This document shows positions 16,779 to 26,082 of a stretch of 64,000 bases of DNA, piece by piece (position 1 is the first letter of the stretch; every line of letters starts with the position of its first letter). The stretch lies in contig JBBCKD010000015.1 in assembly GCA_037191015.1 (NCBI GenBank), positions 496,001 to 560,000 of the forward strand. Direction: 5' to 3'. The notes under the pieces were generated by a model, which made no database searches, was not told the origin of the DNA, and saw only the letters and a program-made list of their open reading frames with translations. The position numbers and the translations under genes are program-made. This DNA comes from Ravibacter sp037191015. Lineage in GTDB: Bacteria; Bacteroidota; Bacteroidia; Cytophagales; Spirosomataceae.

Positions 16779-18566
16779 CTAATAGCCGGGATTCTGTTTG
16801 AGAACGGATTCTCCGTTTGTAACACTAAGGTCGATTTGCGCCTGAGGAATGGGATAAATTTCGTTTTTCCCATTCGTGAAAGTTGCGTTTGGAGGCATAT
16901 AGGCACGGTTGTTGTAGTTGGGTTGATTTTCTTCGCGTCTTAGATAGGCATTTAATGTTTGGGCCATATATCCCGTAGAGTTATCGTATCGTTGAAGGTC
17001 GAAAAAGCGATGATGTTCAAGCGCTAGCTCCAGCCTTCTTTCGAAACGGACGGCTTCCCGTGCAAAATCTTTTCCTTTTTGCACAAATTGACCACTATAA
17101 AGGCTAATTTTGTAATTAGCGGCGGGTTCACTAGAGAAGCCCTGGGTAGGATTGTCGTCGTCGATGTATTTTTTGACCCAACCGCTCGGCTTAGCCGCCC
17201 TGGCTCTTATTCTATTAACAAGTGTTTCTGCTTTTTCAAGGCTGCCGATCTCTACTTCGACTTCAGCAGCCCAGAGTAATACGTCGGCAAAACGTATGAG
17301 GCTATATGGGTTGTTGGTTGCATAGCCGCCCTCCCGGTCAGATGCAGCCCTGGATTGCCAGGCTATATTTTTGATAACACTGTAAGGACCGCCGGTATTT
17401 TGTTGCCTGATCCAGGCCATACCGGGGTGAATTCCCCAGTCCAGGTATGGGATTCCCCGACGTCCAACATTCCAATCCAAACGGGGGTCTAGTGTGCCTT
17501 CATGTGGAGTAAAGGGGGTGGAAGAGGATATTCCCTGATCATTTTTTACCTGTGTGTTGAAATATGAGTCGGGCATAGGTAAGCCGGTTTCCTTATCCGT
17601 TTGGTAAGCATTGACAAGATCGAAAGAGGGCTGCAGCCAACCGAAACAACAGGTGGGAGCCCCTCCATAAGGTCCGTTATAGTAGTCTGCAGCGTTTCCA
17701 TTATTGCCGTTTCCCCCATCAAAAACCGACATTTGTGCTACAAATACTGCTTCAGGGCCGTGTTTTTTGTCGGTCCGGAAATTGTCGAAGTAATGTTCTG
17801 ATAAATCGTATTTTAGACCGTTAGCGGTTACTCCATTCTCTATAAGGTCGTCAAGCAAAGGCTTTGCTTCTGTATACTTGTTTTGAAACAGGAAGGTTTT
17901 GACCAGAAAGGCTTTTGCCGCCCAGCTATTTGCTCTTCCTACTTCGGATTTGGTAGGGGTCAGGTTGTCAGCAGCAAATTTGAAATCCGCTTCTATTTTT
18001 GGCCAGACGGGAGTAGTATTGCTTACATTGTAATTTCCCTCCCCATAGGTGATGGTTTCGTCTATATATGGAATGTTTTTCCAAAGCTTGGCAGCCATAA
18101 GATGGTATACGCCTCTGAGAAACCTGGCCTCCGCTTCAGTTTGAAGTGCCTCTTCCTGAGTGAGCCCTTCAACCTTTGGGAGGAGACGCAGTACATCGTT
18201 TGCGCGTTGGATTGCAGCGAACTGAAACTGCCATCTTTCGTTGGTGGCAGAAGATGTAGGGTCGTGACTGAATCCTTCATAAGATGCCAGAAGACCGTTA
18301 GGTTCCGTTCCGACATGGGCATCGTCGGAGGGGATAGTAGAAAGAACAGTCAGGCTGCTCCAGATACTGCCTCCGACAGCTCCGATACCGTCGAGCAAGG
18401 AGTATGCGCCTATCAGAACGCCATTTATACCGGAGCGTGTAGCGAGCGTGCTTTCATTGATCGTGCCGAAAGGGGCTACATCCAGTATACTTTCGTTACA
18501 TGAAGAAATAGATATTGTGAAAGCTAAAACTCCCGCAACGATCGTTTTCTTTATTGAATTTTTCAT
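16779..18566 (-). CDS. SusD/RagB family glycan-binding lipoprotein
   Basis: 595-residue outer-membrane lipoprotein, the lid that binds glycans on the cell surface above the SusC pore. A lipoprotein signal ends at Cys23 (ISISSCNES). The alpha-helical TPR-type core includes the usual RFLRGVYHLMAAKLW segment and ends with ELALEHHRFFDLQRYDN and EIYPIPQAQID, hallmark SusD C-terminal motifs. Its gene follows susC by 33 bases. Glycan specificity cannot be read from the sequence; the genes around suggest an acidic or amino-sugar-bearing glycoside. Confidence 0.95.
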   Translation of the reverse strand: MKNSIKKTIVAGVLAFTISISSCNESILDVAPFGTINESTLATRSGINGVLIGAYSLLDGIGAVGGSIWSSLTVLSTIPSDDAHVGTEPNGLLASYEGFSHDPTSSATNERWQFQFAAIQRANDVLRLLPKVEGLTQEEALQTEAEARFLRGVYHLMAAKLWKNIPYIDETITYGEGNYNVSNTTPVWPKIEADFKFAADNLTPTKSEVGRANSWAAKAFLVKTFLFQNKYTEAKPLLDDLIENGVTANGLKYDLSEHYFDNFRTDKKHGPEAVFVAQMSVFDGGNGNNGNAADYYNGPYGGAPTCCFGWLQPSFDLVNAYQTDKETGLPMPDSYFNTQVKNDQGISSSTPFTPHEGTLDPRLDWNVGRRGIPYLDWGIHPGMAWIRQQNTGGPYSVIKNIAWQSRAASDREGGYATNNPYSLIRFADVLLWAAEVEVEIGSLEKAETLVNRIRARAAKPSGWVKKYIDDDNPTQGFSSEPAANYKISLYSGQFVQKGKDFAREAVRFERRLELALEHHRFFDLQRYDNSTGYMAQTLNAYLRREENQPNYNNRAYMPPNATFTNGKNEIYPIPQAQIDLSVTNGESVLKQNPGY

Positions 18567-18599
18567 ATTAAAACTAAGTTAAGGTCTGAAAGAAGGTTT

Positions 18600-21500
18600 T
18601 TAGAAAGATAAGTTGAGACCTAGCAGGAAGTTTCGCTGATTGTTCGGGAAGTTCCCGAAGTCAATCCCGAATGCCTGGCTGCTTCCTCCCAGTTCCGGAT
18701 CCAGTCCGGTGTACTTTGTCAGCGTAAACAGGTTAACTGCCTGCAGGTAGACTCTCAGCCTGTTGATTTTTAATTTTTGAAGTGTACCGGGCGAAAGGGT
18801 ATAGCCTATCGTCAGTGTACGGAGGCGTAGGTAAGAACCATCTTCCATGAAATAGGAATTCATAGCTCCCGAAGTGCTCAGGGATGTGCCCGCTTCTATG
18901 ACAGGTACTGTCGTGTTCGTGTTTTCGGGTGTCCAGGCATTTTGTAGTACATTGCTTTTATTGCCAATATAACCCCCGTAAAAATGTGTGTAGGAACGGA
19001 TCGTATTCACAATTTCATTTCCCTGAGACCCATAGAAAATCGCGCCGAAATCAAAATTTTTATAATTTACCCCAAGGTTAATCCCGTATGTAAAATCAGG
19101 ATTGGCGCTTCCCAGAAATGTGCGGTCTTCGGGCGTAATCACGCCGTCATTATTTACATCCCGGTATTTAAACCTACCAGGAGCTGCTCCGGTCTGCGCG
19201 GGGGATTCCGCTACGTCCTGAGCTGAATTAAACAGTCCTATGACGTCGTAGCCGAAAAAGGAACTGGCTTCTTGTCCTTTTTGATTTCTAACGATAGTAC
19301 CCATCCCCTGCAGGCTAGCTACGTCAAAATAACCCGGGCTGGGAATATTGGATACCTCGTTTTTATAGGTAGTGATGTTGGCGCCTAGTGAAAATTGCAG
19401 GTCTTTACCTACCCGGCTTCGATATGCGACGGATGCATCTACGCCTCTATTCTGTATATCACCAATATTGACCACCGGCGCTGCTGCTCCACCGACAGTA
19501 GCTGGAAGCGGCTGCGTGAACAGAAGCCCGTTGATCGACTTTTTATAATACTCGACGGAGACTTCTAACTGGTTTTTAAAAAGAGAAACGTCAAACCCGG
19601 CATTGGTAACAATATTTTGTTCCCAGCCGGCATTAGGATTGCCTATCCTGGTTTGTATAAACCCTTGTTGCACACTGTTGCTTGTTCCTGCAATATCATA
19701 ATACGCGTTCCCGTACCCACCGCCAAATAGGCTGAATGCATTTTCCGGGCTGACGTTGTTCTGAGAACCTAATACTCCATAGCTGCCGCGTATTTTCAAA
19801 TCATCAAGCCAAGCCAGGCTTTTCATGAAATTTTCTTCGGAGATACGCCACCCCAGAGAAAAGGAAGGAAAGATCCCAAAGCGTTTTTGACTACCAAAAC
19901 GGGATGAGCCGTCTCTCCTAACGGTAGCCCCCAGTAAATACCTGTCTTTGAACTGATAGTCTGCACGGGCAAATGTCGAAAATAACCGGTTTTCGAACGC
20001 GCTGCTACTGTTACTGATCCCCGTTGTACCGTTTCCAAGAATGCGGTAGTTAGGATCTATTGAGAAGAAATTCTGCGATCCTCCACTTACGCTACGGCCG
20101 TTATTCCGGATGTATTCGGAGCCGGCAAGGAGTTCTAGTGTATGCTGTTTTATTGACCGGGAATAAGTGAGCGTGTTTGTCCACATCAGAAGATTGTTGT
20201 AGCTGGCTCCTTCTGAGTAACTGTTTGGGCTGTTATTACCCTGCCTGTTTTCGTACTGGGTGAAATTAAAACTCTGAGAATACCCACTGGTAAAGGTTCC
20301 TCCTATGCTTGTCCGCAATTTAAGGTTTTCGATTAATTCAAGTTCACCATAGATATTCCCTACGGTGTTCCAGGAATGGCTTTTATTGTCTGCAGAGCGC
20401 TTTTGCATGGCAATCGGATTCTGATTGCTACCCAATGCCGGGCCGGCATTCGTGCCGCCAAAATTTCCCTGTATATCGTACACAGGTATGATAGGCATCA
20501 TCTTGTACACGGCCGATAAGTTGCCGAATTCCGCCTGATTGCCAAAATTGGGGCTGTCCCGGTAATATATGTTGACGTTCTGTCCGATTGTAAGTGATTT
20601 GCCGAATTTGTAAGAAGTGTTGATTCTCGCGGAATATCGTTTCAGGTAAGTTTCCATCAAGGTACCTTGTTGATTGATATAACCGAAAGAAAAGAGATAG
20701 TTAGCTTTGTCTGTAGCTCCGCTGGCTGTAAGATTATGGTTAGTGATTGGTGCAGGATTGAAAAGTTCCTGAAACCAGTTAGTGCCGGATTTATTGACTT
20801 TTTGAATCTGGTAGTTATTGGCAGTTTTGATAGGGTCGAGGTAGTAAAGTGCCGGATCTACGGCCGGATCACCTTCCCAGGCGACACCGGAAGTACCCCT
20901 GCCTCCATACAAGTAGTCAGGCATTCCCTTTGCAAATAATGGGTTTTGAGGATCTGCTGTAAGCACTATCCGGGCGTAGTCCTCGGAGTTAAGAAGGTTA
21001 AACGGATTTCCCGGAAGTGGGAGCTGGACACCAAAATATCCGTCATATGAAATAGTTGGCTGGCCGGTTTTCCCTTTTTTTGTGGTAACTACAATTACCC
21101 CATTAGAACCCCTGACACCATAAATAGCTGCGGCACCTGCATCCTTCAATACCTGAATGGACTCTACGTCGTCGGCGCTGATATTGTTAAGGTCGCCCTG
21201 AACACCGTCAATCAAGACGAGCGGCTGTGTATTGCCAAGGGAGCTGATACCCCTGATAAATATGCTGCTACCCGCCCCCGGCACGCCAGAGCTGATTACA
21301 TTTACACCAGAAGCCTGTCCTTGGAGAGCCTGCATAGCGGATCCGACAGGAAGCGATTTTACGGCTTTCATGTCGACGACTGATACTGATCCAATAATAT
21401 CCTGTTTCCGCTGTGACGAATATCCCGTTACTACCACTTCACTCAACGCCTGCGTATCTACTTCAAGCCCTACAGCAAGCTGAGTCTGAGACCCTACCGG

Positions 21501-21782
21501 AATTTCCCTCGAAACGTATCCTATAAACGAAAATGTAAGAACAGACTCAGGGGAAACACTGATTGTAAAATTACCTTCAGTATTGGTAGTGGTACCTTGC
21601 TGAGAACCCTTCACTACTATGTTAACCCCGGGAAGAGGGCTTTCGTTACTCGCATCATAAACTGATCCGCTGATAGTCTGCATTCGCTGGGCAATAAGCC
21701 TGTCCGACATTGCCAGACAAATTACAAGAAGCAGACCCAATGCTGAGCCGGGTTTACTAAATATAAAGTGTATCATACACAT
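18600..21782 (-). CDS. SusC/RagA family TonB-dependent outer-membrane transporter
   Basis: 1060-residue TonB-linked porin. After the signal peptide comes a carboxypeptidase-D-like domain (about 35-115, ISGSVYDASNESPLPGVNIV), then the plug with LSEVVVTGY and NGVIVVTTKKG, and a large beta barrel ending in NFLLGLNLSF with terminal aromatic residue. No STN signalling domain is present, so it does not feed an anti-sigma factor; control is more likely by the adjacent GntR protein. ATGs at 21782 and 21776 are both usable. The promoter region carries two copies of the proposed GntR operator. Confidence 0.95.
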   Translation of the reverse strand: MCMIHFIFSKPGSALGLLLVICLAMSDRLIAQRMQTISGSVYDASNESPLPGVNIVVKGSQQGTTTNTEGNFTISVSPESVLTFSFIGYVSREIPVGSQTQLAVGLEVDTQALSEVVVTGYSSQRKQDIIGSVSVVDMKAVKSLPVGSAMQALQGQASGVNVISSGVPGAGSSIFIRGISSLGNTQPLVLIDGVQGDLNNISADDVESIQVLKDAGAAAIYGVRGSNGVIVVTTKKGKTGQPTISYDGYFGVQLPLPGNPFNLLNSEDYARIVLTADPQNPLFAKGMPDYLYGGRGTSGVAWEGDPAVDPALYYLDPIKTANNYQIQKVNKSGTNWFQELFNPAPITNHNLTASGATDKANYLFSFGYINQQGTLMETYLKRYSARINTSYKFGKSLTIGQNVNIYYRDSPNFGNQAEFGNLSAVYKMMPIIPVYDIQGNFGGTNAGPALGSNQNPIAMQKRSADNKSHSWNTVGNIYGELELIENLKLRTSIGGTFTSGYSQSFNFTQYENRQGNNSPNSYSEGASYNNLLMWTNTLTYSRSIKQHTLELLAGSEYIRNNGRSVSGGSQNFFSIDPNYRILGNGTTGISNSSSAFENRLFSTFARADYQFKDRYLLGATVRRDGSSRFGSQKRFGIFPSFSLGWRISEENFMKSLAWLDDLKIRGSYGVLGSQNNVSPENAFSLFGGGYGNAYYDIAGTSNSVQQGFIQTRIGNPNAGWEQNIVTNAGFDVSLFKNQLEVSVEYYKKSINGLLFTQPLPATVGGAAAPVVNIGDIQNRGVDASVAYRSRVGKDLQFSLGANITTYKNEVSNIPSPGYFDVASLQGMGTIVRNQKGQEASSFFGYDVIGLFNSAQDVAESPAQTGAAPGRFKYRDVNNDGVITPEDRTFLGSANPDFTYGINLGVNYKNFDFGAIFYGSQGNEIVNTIRSYTHFYGGYIGNKSNVLQNAWTPENTNTTVPVIEAGTSLSTSGAMNSYFMEDGSYLRLRTLTIGYTLSPGTLQKLKINRLRVYLQAVNLFTLTKYTGLDPELGGSSQAFGIDFGNFPNNQRNFLLGLNLSF

Positions 21783-21805
21783 GAAAAGGTTAAGGTGGCT
21801 GGTTG

Positions 21806-21815
21806 TTGTTTACAA
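21806..21815. promoter_or_regulatory. Proposed GntR operator 1 (TTGTTTACAA) at the susC promoter
   Basis: Ten-base palindrome of the GntR class (TGT-N2-ACA core). It overlaps the -7 element and the expected start of transcription of susC, so binding should block initiation. The same element recurs at 21830-21839 and 22619-22628. Confidence 0.6.
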
Positions 21816-21840
21816 AAATATATATAAAATTGTAAACAAA
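21813..21840 (-). promoter_or_regulatory. Bacteroidota-type promoter of susC (module 1)
   Basis: On the minus strand TATTTTTG (21813-21820) matches the TAnnTTTG -7 consensus exactly, and TTTG at 21837-21840 can serve as the -33 element with a 16-base spacer, slightly short of the usual 17-23. The predicted transcript would start near 21806, about 24 bases before the susC ATG. Confidence 0.5.
21830..21839. promoter_or_regulatory. Proposed GntR operator 2 (TTGTAAACAA)
   Basis: Reverse complement of operator 1, 24 bases away, overlapping the proposed -33 element. The two sites form a larger inverted repeat around an AT-rich centre (tatatata), suitable for two regulator dimers. Confidence 0.6.
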
Positions 21841-21955
21841 AAATACTCATTTTTGTTTTCTTCGAAAAGTATAAACACGAAGTTGCTGGTGCTTCCGATT
21901 GATAGATCGGAAAGCAAAAAATGCTATTTTGTGTATTGGATGTTTGGAAAGGAGG

Positions 21956-21967
21956 CCTGCCGGCAGG
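21956..21967. other. 12-base palindrome behind gntR
   Basis: CCTGCCGGCAGG lies 10 bases after the gntR stop. No T tract follows on either strand, so it is not a standard terminator. A second stem-loop (TTCCGAT/ATCGGAA near 21896-21911) lies between it and the susC promoter; together they may limit read-through from gntR into susC. Confidence 0.4.
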
Positions 21968-21977
21968 TAAAGAAGTG

Positions 21978-22616
21978 TTATTGGATATCCAGCGTACTGA
22001 CTTCGCCCCGTACGAGGTGCTTTATGAGTGTGTTTTCGGCAAGTTCCAGGTCCGTGCTACGAAGCGCTTTTACAATTTCTCGATGTTCGAGGTCGGTTAA
22101 CTCATAGTCGTCCATGTGTGTGTGGGACAGTCCCAGCTTCTGATGAAATAGCGGGATATTACTGGTAAAATAAGCGCTGCTTAACTTTTTATTGCCTGTA
22201 TAGCTGATCAACGTTTCATGAAATTTTACGTCGGCTTCCAAAGCTCCGCTAAAATAGCCGCGCTCGTACATTGAGGTAAAATCATCACATATCTGCTCCA
22301 GTTCACTGATTTGTTCCGGTGTGATTTTGCTGATCAGCAGTCGGATCGCGCCGATTTCAAGAATTTCGCGAAGCTCCCGGATGTCCCTGATGTCTTCTGT
22401 AGAGAGTGATTTTACAAAAAAACCCCCTTTTTTTCCTTTGATAAGGAGTTGCTCTCCCTGTAATCTCGTAAGCGCTTCTCTCAGCGCCATCCGGTTGACA
22501 TCGAGCTTTTTTGACCATTCGTCTTCTTTTAATCTACTGCCGGCAAGCAGCTGATTCGAAAGTATTTTTTTTCTCAACTCGTTGTATGCCCGGTCGGCCA
22601 GGGAATCTTCTTTCAT
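21978..22616 (-). CDS. GntR family regulator, FCD (FadR) subfamily
   Basis: 212-residue transcription factor. The N-terminal winged helix spans about residues 5-70 (LKEDEWSKKLDVNRMALREALTRL carries the GntR signature), followed by an all-helical FCD effector domain with the metal- or ligand-binding residues in EADVKFHETLI and DLEHREIVKAL. FCD regulators commonly sense hexuronates, aldonates or other small acids; DgoR, which controls galactonate dehydratase in E. coli, belongs here, which matches the DgoD-like gene downstream. It is placed just upstream of susC and its own start is preceded by the same palindrome as susC, so autorepression plus repression of module 1 is the simplest model. Confidence 0.92.
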   Translation of the reverse strand: MKEDSLADRAYNELRKKILSNQLLAGSRLKEDEWSKKLDVNRMALREALTRLQGEQLLIKGKKGGFFVKSLSTEDIRDIRELREILEIGAIRLLISKITPEQISELEQICDDFTSMYERGYFSGALEADVKFHETLISYTGNKKLSSAYFTSNIPLFHQKLGLSHTHMDDYELTDLEHREIVKALRSTDLELAENTLIKHLVRGEVSTLDIQ

Positions 22617-22618
22617 TT

Positions 22619-22628
22619 TTGTTTACAA
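22619..22628. promoter_or_regulatory. Proposed GntR operator 3 (TTGTTTACAA) at gntR
   Basis: Identical to operator 1, placed only two bases upstream of the gntR ATG. This would suit autoregulation. A TATTTTTG -7 element on the minus strand at 22754-22761 could be a gntR promoter with a long leader, but no -33 partner is seen. Confidence 0.55.
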
Positions 22629-22857
22629 AATTCGATGTTTTCTGGCCGTCGGTCTGGCCGGTCGAATAGTCTTTTCACAAAAGTAAAAAAAATGTCAGAG
22701 AATGGCGGCCTGTTGAGTTGTTTTGGTAGGTAGAGGGAGTATAGATGAATTGCCAAAAATAGTGTCACCCCGGCTTCCTGCTCCTGAATCTGGTTCGTTA
22801 GCAGACGGAAACCAGGGTGCTATGAATCAAAATATGCCGCAAGAGAGAATGCAGCTC

Positions 22858-24018
22858 CTAATTTTCAGAGATGATCTTTTTGATGAATTCGGTTTCCGAA
22901 GCCTTATAGGGAGTACCGTCCTTACGGAATATGTCGTGAAACCACAGATCCGGCTCGCCGGTGTACTTTTTCTTCCAACTGTCCCAGGGATAAATGGTTT
23001 GGGACTTCCCGTCAACCAGTCCCCAATTGTAGGCAGCCACCCTGTATTTTTTTGCGATGGGAAGCGTGCTTTCGAAGGTGCTGTTATTTCCCCGGGCCAT
23101 GTATTCGGTGCAGATCAGTGGCCGCCCGAGAGGTTTCAGCCAGTTGACTCTCTTTTCAAACTCTTCCGGGCCGTCATAGGAATGGAAGGAAACGACGTCG
23201 GATTCGTCGAGCATGAGCTTGTTGACAGGCGTGAGCTTGCTTTCCTCCGACCAGTCGTCACGCCATACACCCGCTGTAACCGGCTGTGAAGGGTTGACGG
23301 AGCGGGCGGCATTAAATGCATCCTTCAGAAGCGGAAGCACGACCTGCTCCTTTTCGGGAATTTCGACGTCCCCGTAGGCGCTCTTGTTGGGATTCTCGGG
23401 CTCATTCCAGATGTCCCATCCCAATACCCTGCTGTCGTTAGAGAAGTGGCCTATGACGCCACGCACATAATTCCCGAACCTCGGGTGCTGTGCGGCATCG
23501 AGCAACGCTTCTTTACCCGGACTTTGCACCCAGCCGGCGTTGTGAACATGGGGAGTGGGTGTGCGCTGCTTACCCGGCCTGGGGAAAGGGTCCCAGACAG
23601 AATCGAACAGGACGAACAAAGGCCTTATTCCGTGTGAACCGGCAATATCGAGAAACGTTTCCATCCGTTCGTAAAGCCCGGTTGAATCCTGCTCATACAG
23701 CAGATCATGGAGGTATACCCGGACGGTATTCATCCCGAGGCCGGCTGCCCAGCCCAGCTCCCTGTTGATGGTAGCGGTATCGAAAGTTTCCGCCTGCCAC
23801 ATTTCCAGCTGGTTGCCAGCGGTGCTGGGAAGGAAGTTGCAGCCGACCAGCCAGGGCTGCGCGTCGTACCATTCGTTAGCCTTTTCAGCGGTCCACTTAT
23901 CCCTTCCCGTAACGACCGGGACGTCCTCTTTCGAAGCATCTTCTTTTTTTGTTTCAGTCGAACAACTGAGAAAAAGTCCGCCAAGCAAAGCCAGACTCAG
24001 GATTTTTGTTGCTTTCAT
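22858..24018 (-). CDS. GH5-like (cellulase-fold) glycosidase lipoprotein
   Basis: 386-residue secreted lipoprotein (lipobox LGGLFLSC, Cys19) with a clan A (beta/alpha)8 barrel. The acid/base is Glu206 in WDIWNEPEN after strand 4 and the nucleophile is Glu305 in LICTEYMAR after strand 7, the spacing expected for GH5 and related families. Tyr/His in VSFHSYDG precede the nucleophile as usual. Substrate may be a beta-glucan, beta-mannan or a related exo-substrate; the short barrel without carbohydrate-binding module suggests oligosaccharides. It is the last enzyme of module 2, 65 bases after the GH43 gene, followed by a 241-base gap before gntR in which no gene is seen. Confidence 0.85.
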   Translation of the reverse strand: MKATKILSLALLGGLFLSCSTETKKEDASKEDVPVVTGRDKWTAEKANEWYDAQPWLVGCNFLPSTAGNQLEMWQAETFDTATINRELGWAAGLGMNTVRVYLHDLLYEQDSTGLYERMETFLDIAGSHGIRPLFVLFDSVWDPFPRPGKQRTPTPHVHNAGWVQSPGKEALLDAAQHPRFGNYVRGVIGHFSNDSRVLGWDIWNEPENPNKSAYGDVEIPEKEQVVLPLLKDAFNAARSVNPSQPVTAGVWRDDWSEESKLTPVNKLMLDESDVVSFHSYDGPEEFEKRVNWLKPLGRPLICTEYMARGNNSTFESTLPIAKKYRVAAYNWGLVDGKSQTIYPWDSWKKKYTGEPDLWFHDIFRKDGTPYKASETEFIKKIISEN

Positions 24019-24037
24019 TTGTATAAAAAAGTTGTTA

Positions 24038-24061
24038 TTGTAAAGTTACGGGTTGTAAAGT
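24038..24061. repeat. Direct repeat TTGTAAAGT upstream of the GH5-like gene
   Basis: Two copies (24038-24046 and 24053-24061), 15 bases apart, within 45 bases upstream of the GH5-like start codon. They could be a regulator site; the pattern resembles only half of the proposed GntR operator. Confidence 0.35.
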
Positions 24062-24083
24062 CGTTCGCTTCATGCCGTACACC

Positions 24084-25127
24084 TCATCGTCTGAATACAG
24101 GTTTTGATTGCGTACCTGTATTCACGGTGCCGCCCGTTATTTCGGGCCACCCGTCTTTCCAGGTGATACTGTCCAGCATCAACACCCGGCGGTTGGCCCC
24201 GCTCGGTACCTTCGGGTTCGATTTAAGGATCGCATGGTACAGCGTCCAGTCGGTGCCGTCGGAGTCGGTAACCAGGCGGGAATTATGTCCCGTACCGGCA
24301 TACGTATCATTTCCACTAAGAATGACTGTCCCGGCCCCCCTGTCTGTCAACGGCCGGCCTTCCTTGTCGAGATAAGGGCCCAGCAGGTTTTCAGAGCGCC
24401 CGATTCTCAGGTGGTACTTGCTGTCTGCGCCGTTGCAGCAGTTTTCCTTTGATCCTATAAAGTAATAGTATTTTCCCCGTTTGTGAATGACCACAGCCTC
24501 AAAATCGCCGGCAGCGATCTTATGTTTCCGGGTAAGATCCGGTACGGATTTGCCGTCGGCCGACAGCCCGACGGCAAAAGTGCCTTGTTCAGGAGCATTG
24601 CTGTAGCTTCCCCAGAAGAGGTATTTTTTACTCTTTTCTTCATAAAAGAACGGATCGATGGAATTAGGGACGCCTGCCTCCGAGCTGAGAAAAAGCTTGC
24701 CCTGGTCGGTAAACGGTCCTTCAGGCTTGTCTGCGATAGCCAGGCCGATGCCGGGGTCTGCATCACCCCAGGTAGAAAAAGCGTAGTACATGTGATACCG
24801 CCCGTTGACTTTCACAACGTCCGGGGCCCAGATACCTCCTTTAGACTTCCAGGAAGGCTTGCTATCGAATGCATCGCGCACGTACATCCAGCCGGTAAGG
24901 TCTCTGGATTTTACCACCGGAACGAGGCGGCTGCCCTGGCCGTCGCCCCAGTCGTCCTGGGTACCATAGGCATAAAACCAGCCGTCATCGCCTTTTACAA
25001 CGGTAGGGTCGGCCAGGACAGGCTCAAATACCGGGTTGGTAAATTTGCCTGAAGAAGCGTGGGGCTGGGCAATCAGCTCCCCCAGAGGCGCCAGCATCAG
25101 GATGAAGGCTATTTTCGGCAGGTTCAT
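24084..25127 (-). CDS. GH43 family glycosidase (arabinanase/xylosidase type)
   Basis: 347-residue protein with signal peptide (cut near LIAQPHA) and a five-bladed propeller of clan F. The catalytic base is Asp40 (LADPTVV), the pKa-modulating residue Asp158 (NSIDPFF) and the general acid Glu210 (GDFEAVV), in the canonical order of GH43. YAGTGHNSRL supplies the conserved active-site histidine. Members act on alpha-arabinofuranosides, beta-xylosides or galactans in exo or endo mode. It is transcribed with the TIM-barrel gene upstream (18-base gap) and the GH5-like gene downstream, so it likely trims a plant hemicellulose or pectin side chain at the surface or in the periplasm. Confidence 0.92.
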   Translation of the reverse strand: MNLPKIAFILMLAPLGELIAQPHASSGKFTNPVFEPVLADPTVVKGDDGWFYAYGTQDDWGDGQGSRLVPVVKSRDLTGWMYVRDAFDSKPSWKSKGGIWAPDVVKVNGRYHMYYAFSTWGDADPGIGLAIADKPEGPFTDQGKLFLSSEAGVPNSIDPFFYEEKSKKYLFWGSYSNAPEQGTFAVGLSADGKSVPDLTRKHKIAAGDFEAVVIHKRGKYYYFIGSKENCCNGADSKYHLRIGRSENLLGPYLDKEGRPLTDRGAGTVILSGNDTYAGTGHNSRLVTDSDGTDWTLYHAILKSNPKVPSGANRRVLMLDSITWKDGWPEITGGTVNTGTQSKPVFRR

Positions 25128-25145
25128 AGGGTTACAGGCTTATAT

Positions 25146-25994
25146 TTACCGGAATAGCTGTCTGAAAAATGCGAGCCCGTCCCTGGCGAGTTCATCCGCG
25201 CTGTTAGCAAGCGGTCTCCATATGCAGGCTGCCTTCGCCAGCTCTTTCGAAGGTTGTCCGAAGGTCTCGATCACTACAGCGCCCTCATAACCGATATCTT
25301 TAAGGGCATCGCGGATTTCCGTCCACTCAAGATGTCCTGTGCCGGGTGTACCTCTGTCGCTTTCATTGCCCTGGATATGGCAGAGCATGTTTTTTCCTAC
25401 TTTCCGGATAGTAGCGGCAATATTCTTTTCTTCAATATTGGCATGAAAAGTATCCAGTACAAATTTGAGGTTGGGATGATTTACCTCTTCTATAATGGAC
25501 AGCGCCTGTTCCGCGGTATTCACCATGTCGGTCTCGAAACGGTTGAGGGGTTCCAACCCGAGCGTTATGCCCTGATCGGCCGCAACCCGGCTTACCTCGG
25601 CCAGTGTCTGCACGCACCAGTCTCTTTCCTGCTTTCGCTGCTCCGGCGATACCAGGCGGGTCTTTCCTACTGCCGAATAAAGAGGCCCTGTAAAGATGGG
25701 GCTGCCTGCTTCGCCGGCGATCCTGATGCAATCGATAATATACTGCTTGCCAATAGCCCTGTAATCCGGATCGGTACTCGAAATGTCGCGTTCCGGACCG
25801 AATGCGCCGCATATGGTCAGTTGAAGGTCAAGGTCGTTTGCTTCCTGCCTGATTTTCTTCCAGTCGATCAGGCCGGCATCTTCTACTGCGATTTCCAGGA
25901 TGTCGTATCCCATGTCTTTCACCTTGGAAAGTAAGGGAAGATGGCCGGTGGTAAAGGGAGAAGCCCAGATAAAGGTGCTGGCGCCAAATTGCAT
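25146..25994 (-). CDS. Sugar isomerase/epimerase TIM barrel, tagatose/psicose 3-epimerase-like
   Basis: 282-residue xylose-isomerase-like TIM barrel without signal peptide. The metal set of ketohexose 3-epimerases is recognisable: Glu148 (LGLEPLNRFE), Asp181 (VLDTFHANIEE), His206 (CHIQGNESDRG) and Glu243 (VIETFG). TGPLYSAVGK and DRGTPGTGH are further marks of this group. It may epimerise a ketose at C3 or, in the context of Gfo/Idh and ThuA genes, rearrange or hydrate a 3-keto sugar. Preceded by a Gfo/Idh gene with a striking palindrome between them. Confidence 0.85.
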   Translation of the reverse strand: MQFGASTFIWASPFTTGHLPLLSKVKDMGYDILEIAVEDAGLIDWKKIRQEANDLDLQLTICGAFGPERDISSTDPDYRAIGKQYIIDCIRIAGEAGSPIFTGPLYSAVGKTRLVSPEQRKQERDWCVQTLAEVSRVAADQGITLGLEPLNRFETDMVNTAEQALSIIEEVNHPNLKFVLDTFHANIEEKNIAATIRKVGKNMLCHIQGNESDRGTPGTGHLEWTEIRDALKDIGYEGAVVIETFGQPSKELAKAACIWRPLANSADELARDGLAFFRQLFR

Positions 25995-26039
25995 GTTGTT
26001 AAGGTTTTCTATAATGATTCAGCTAAAATAATATTTTAA

Positions 26040-26070
26040 TTGCCGGGTATCACCAGCAGCAGACCGGCAA
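26040..26070. other. Small stem-loop beside the 36-base palindrome
   Basis: TTGCCGG and CCGGCAA (26040-26046 and 26064-26070) form a 7-base stem with a 17-base loop. It stands 12 bases from the large palindrome and upstream of the TIM-barrel start codon, so the two may act together as an attenuator or a processing site. Confidence 0.4.
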
Positions 26071-26082
26071 TTGCCTGAACAG

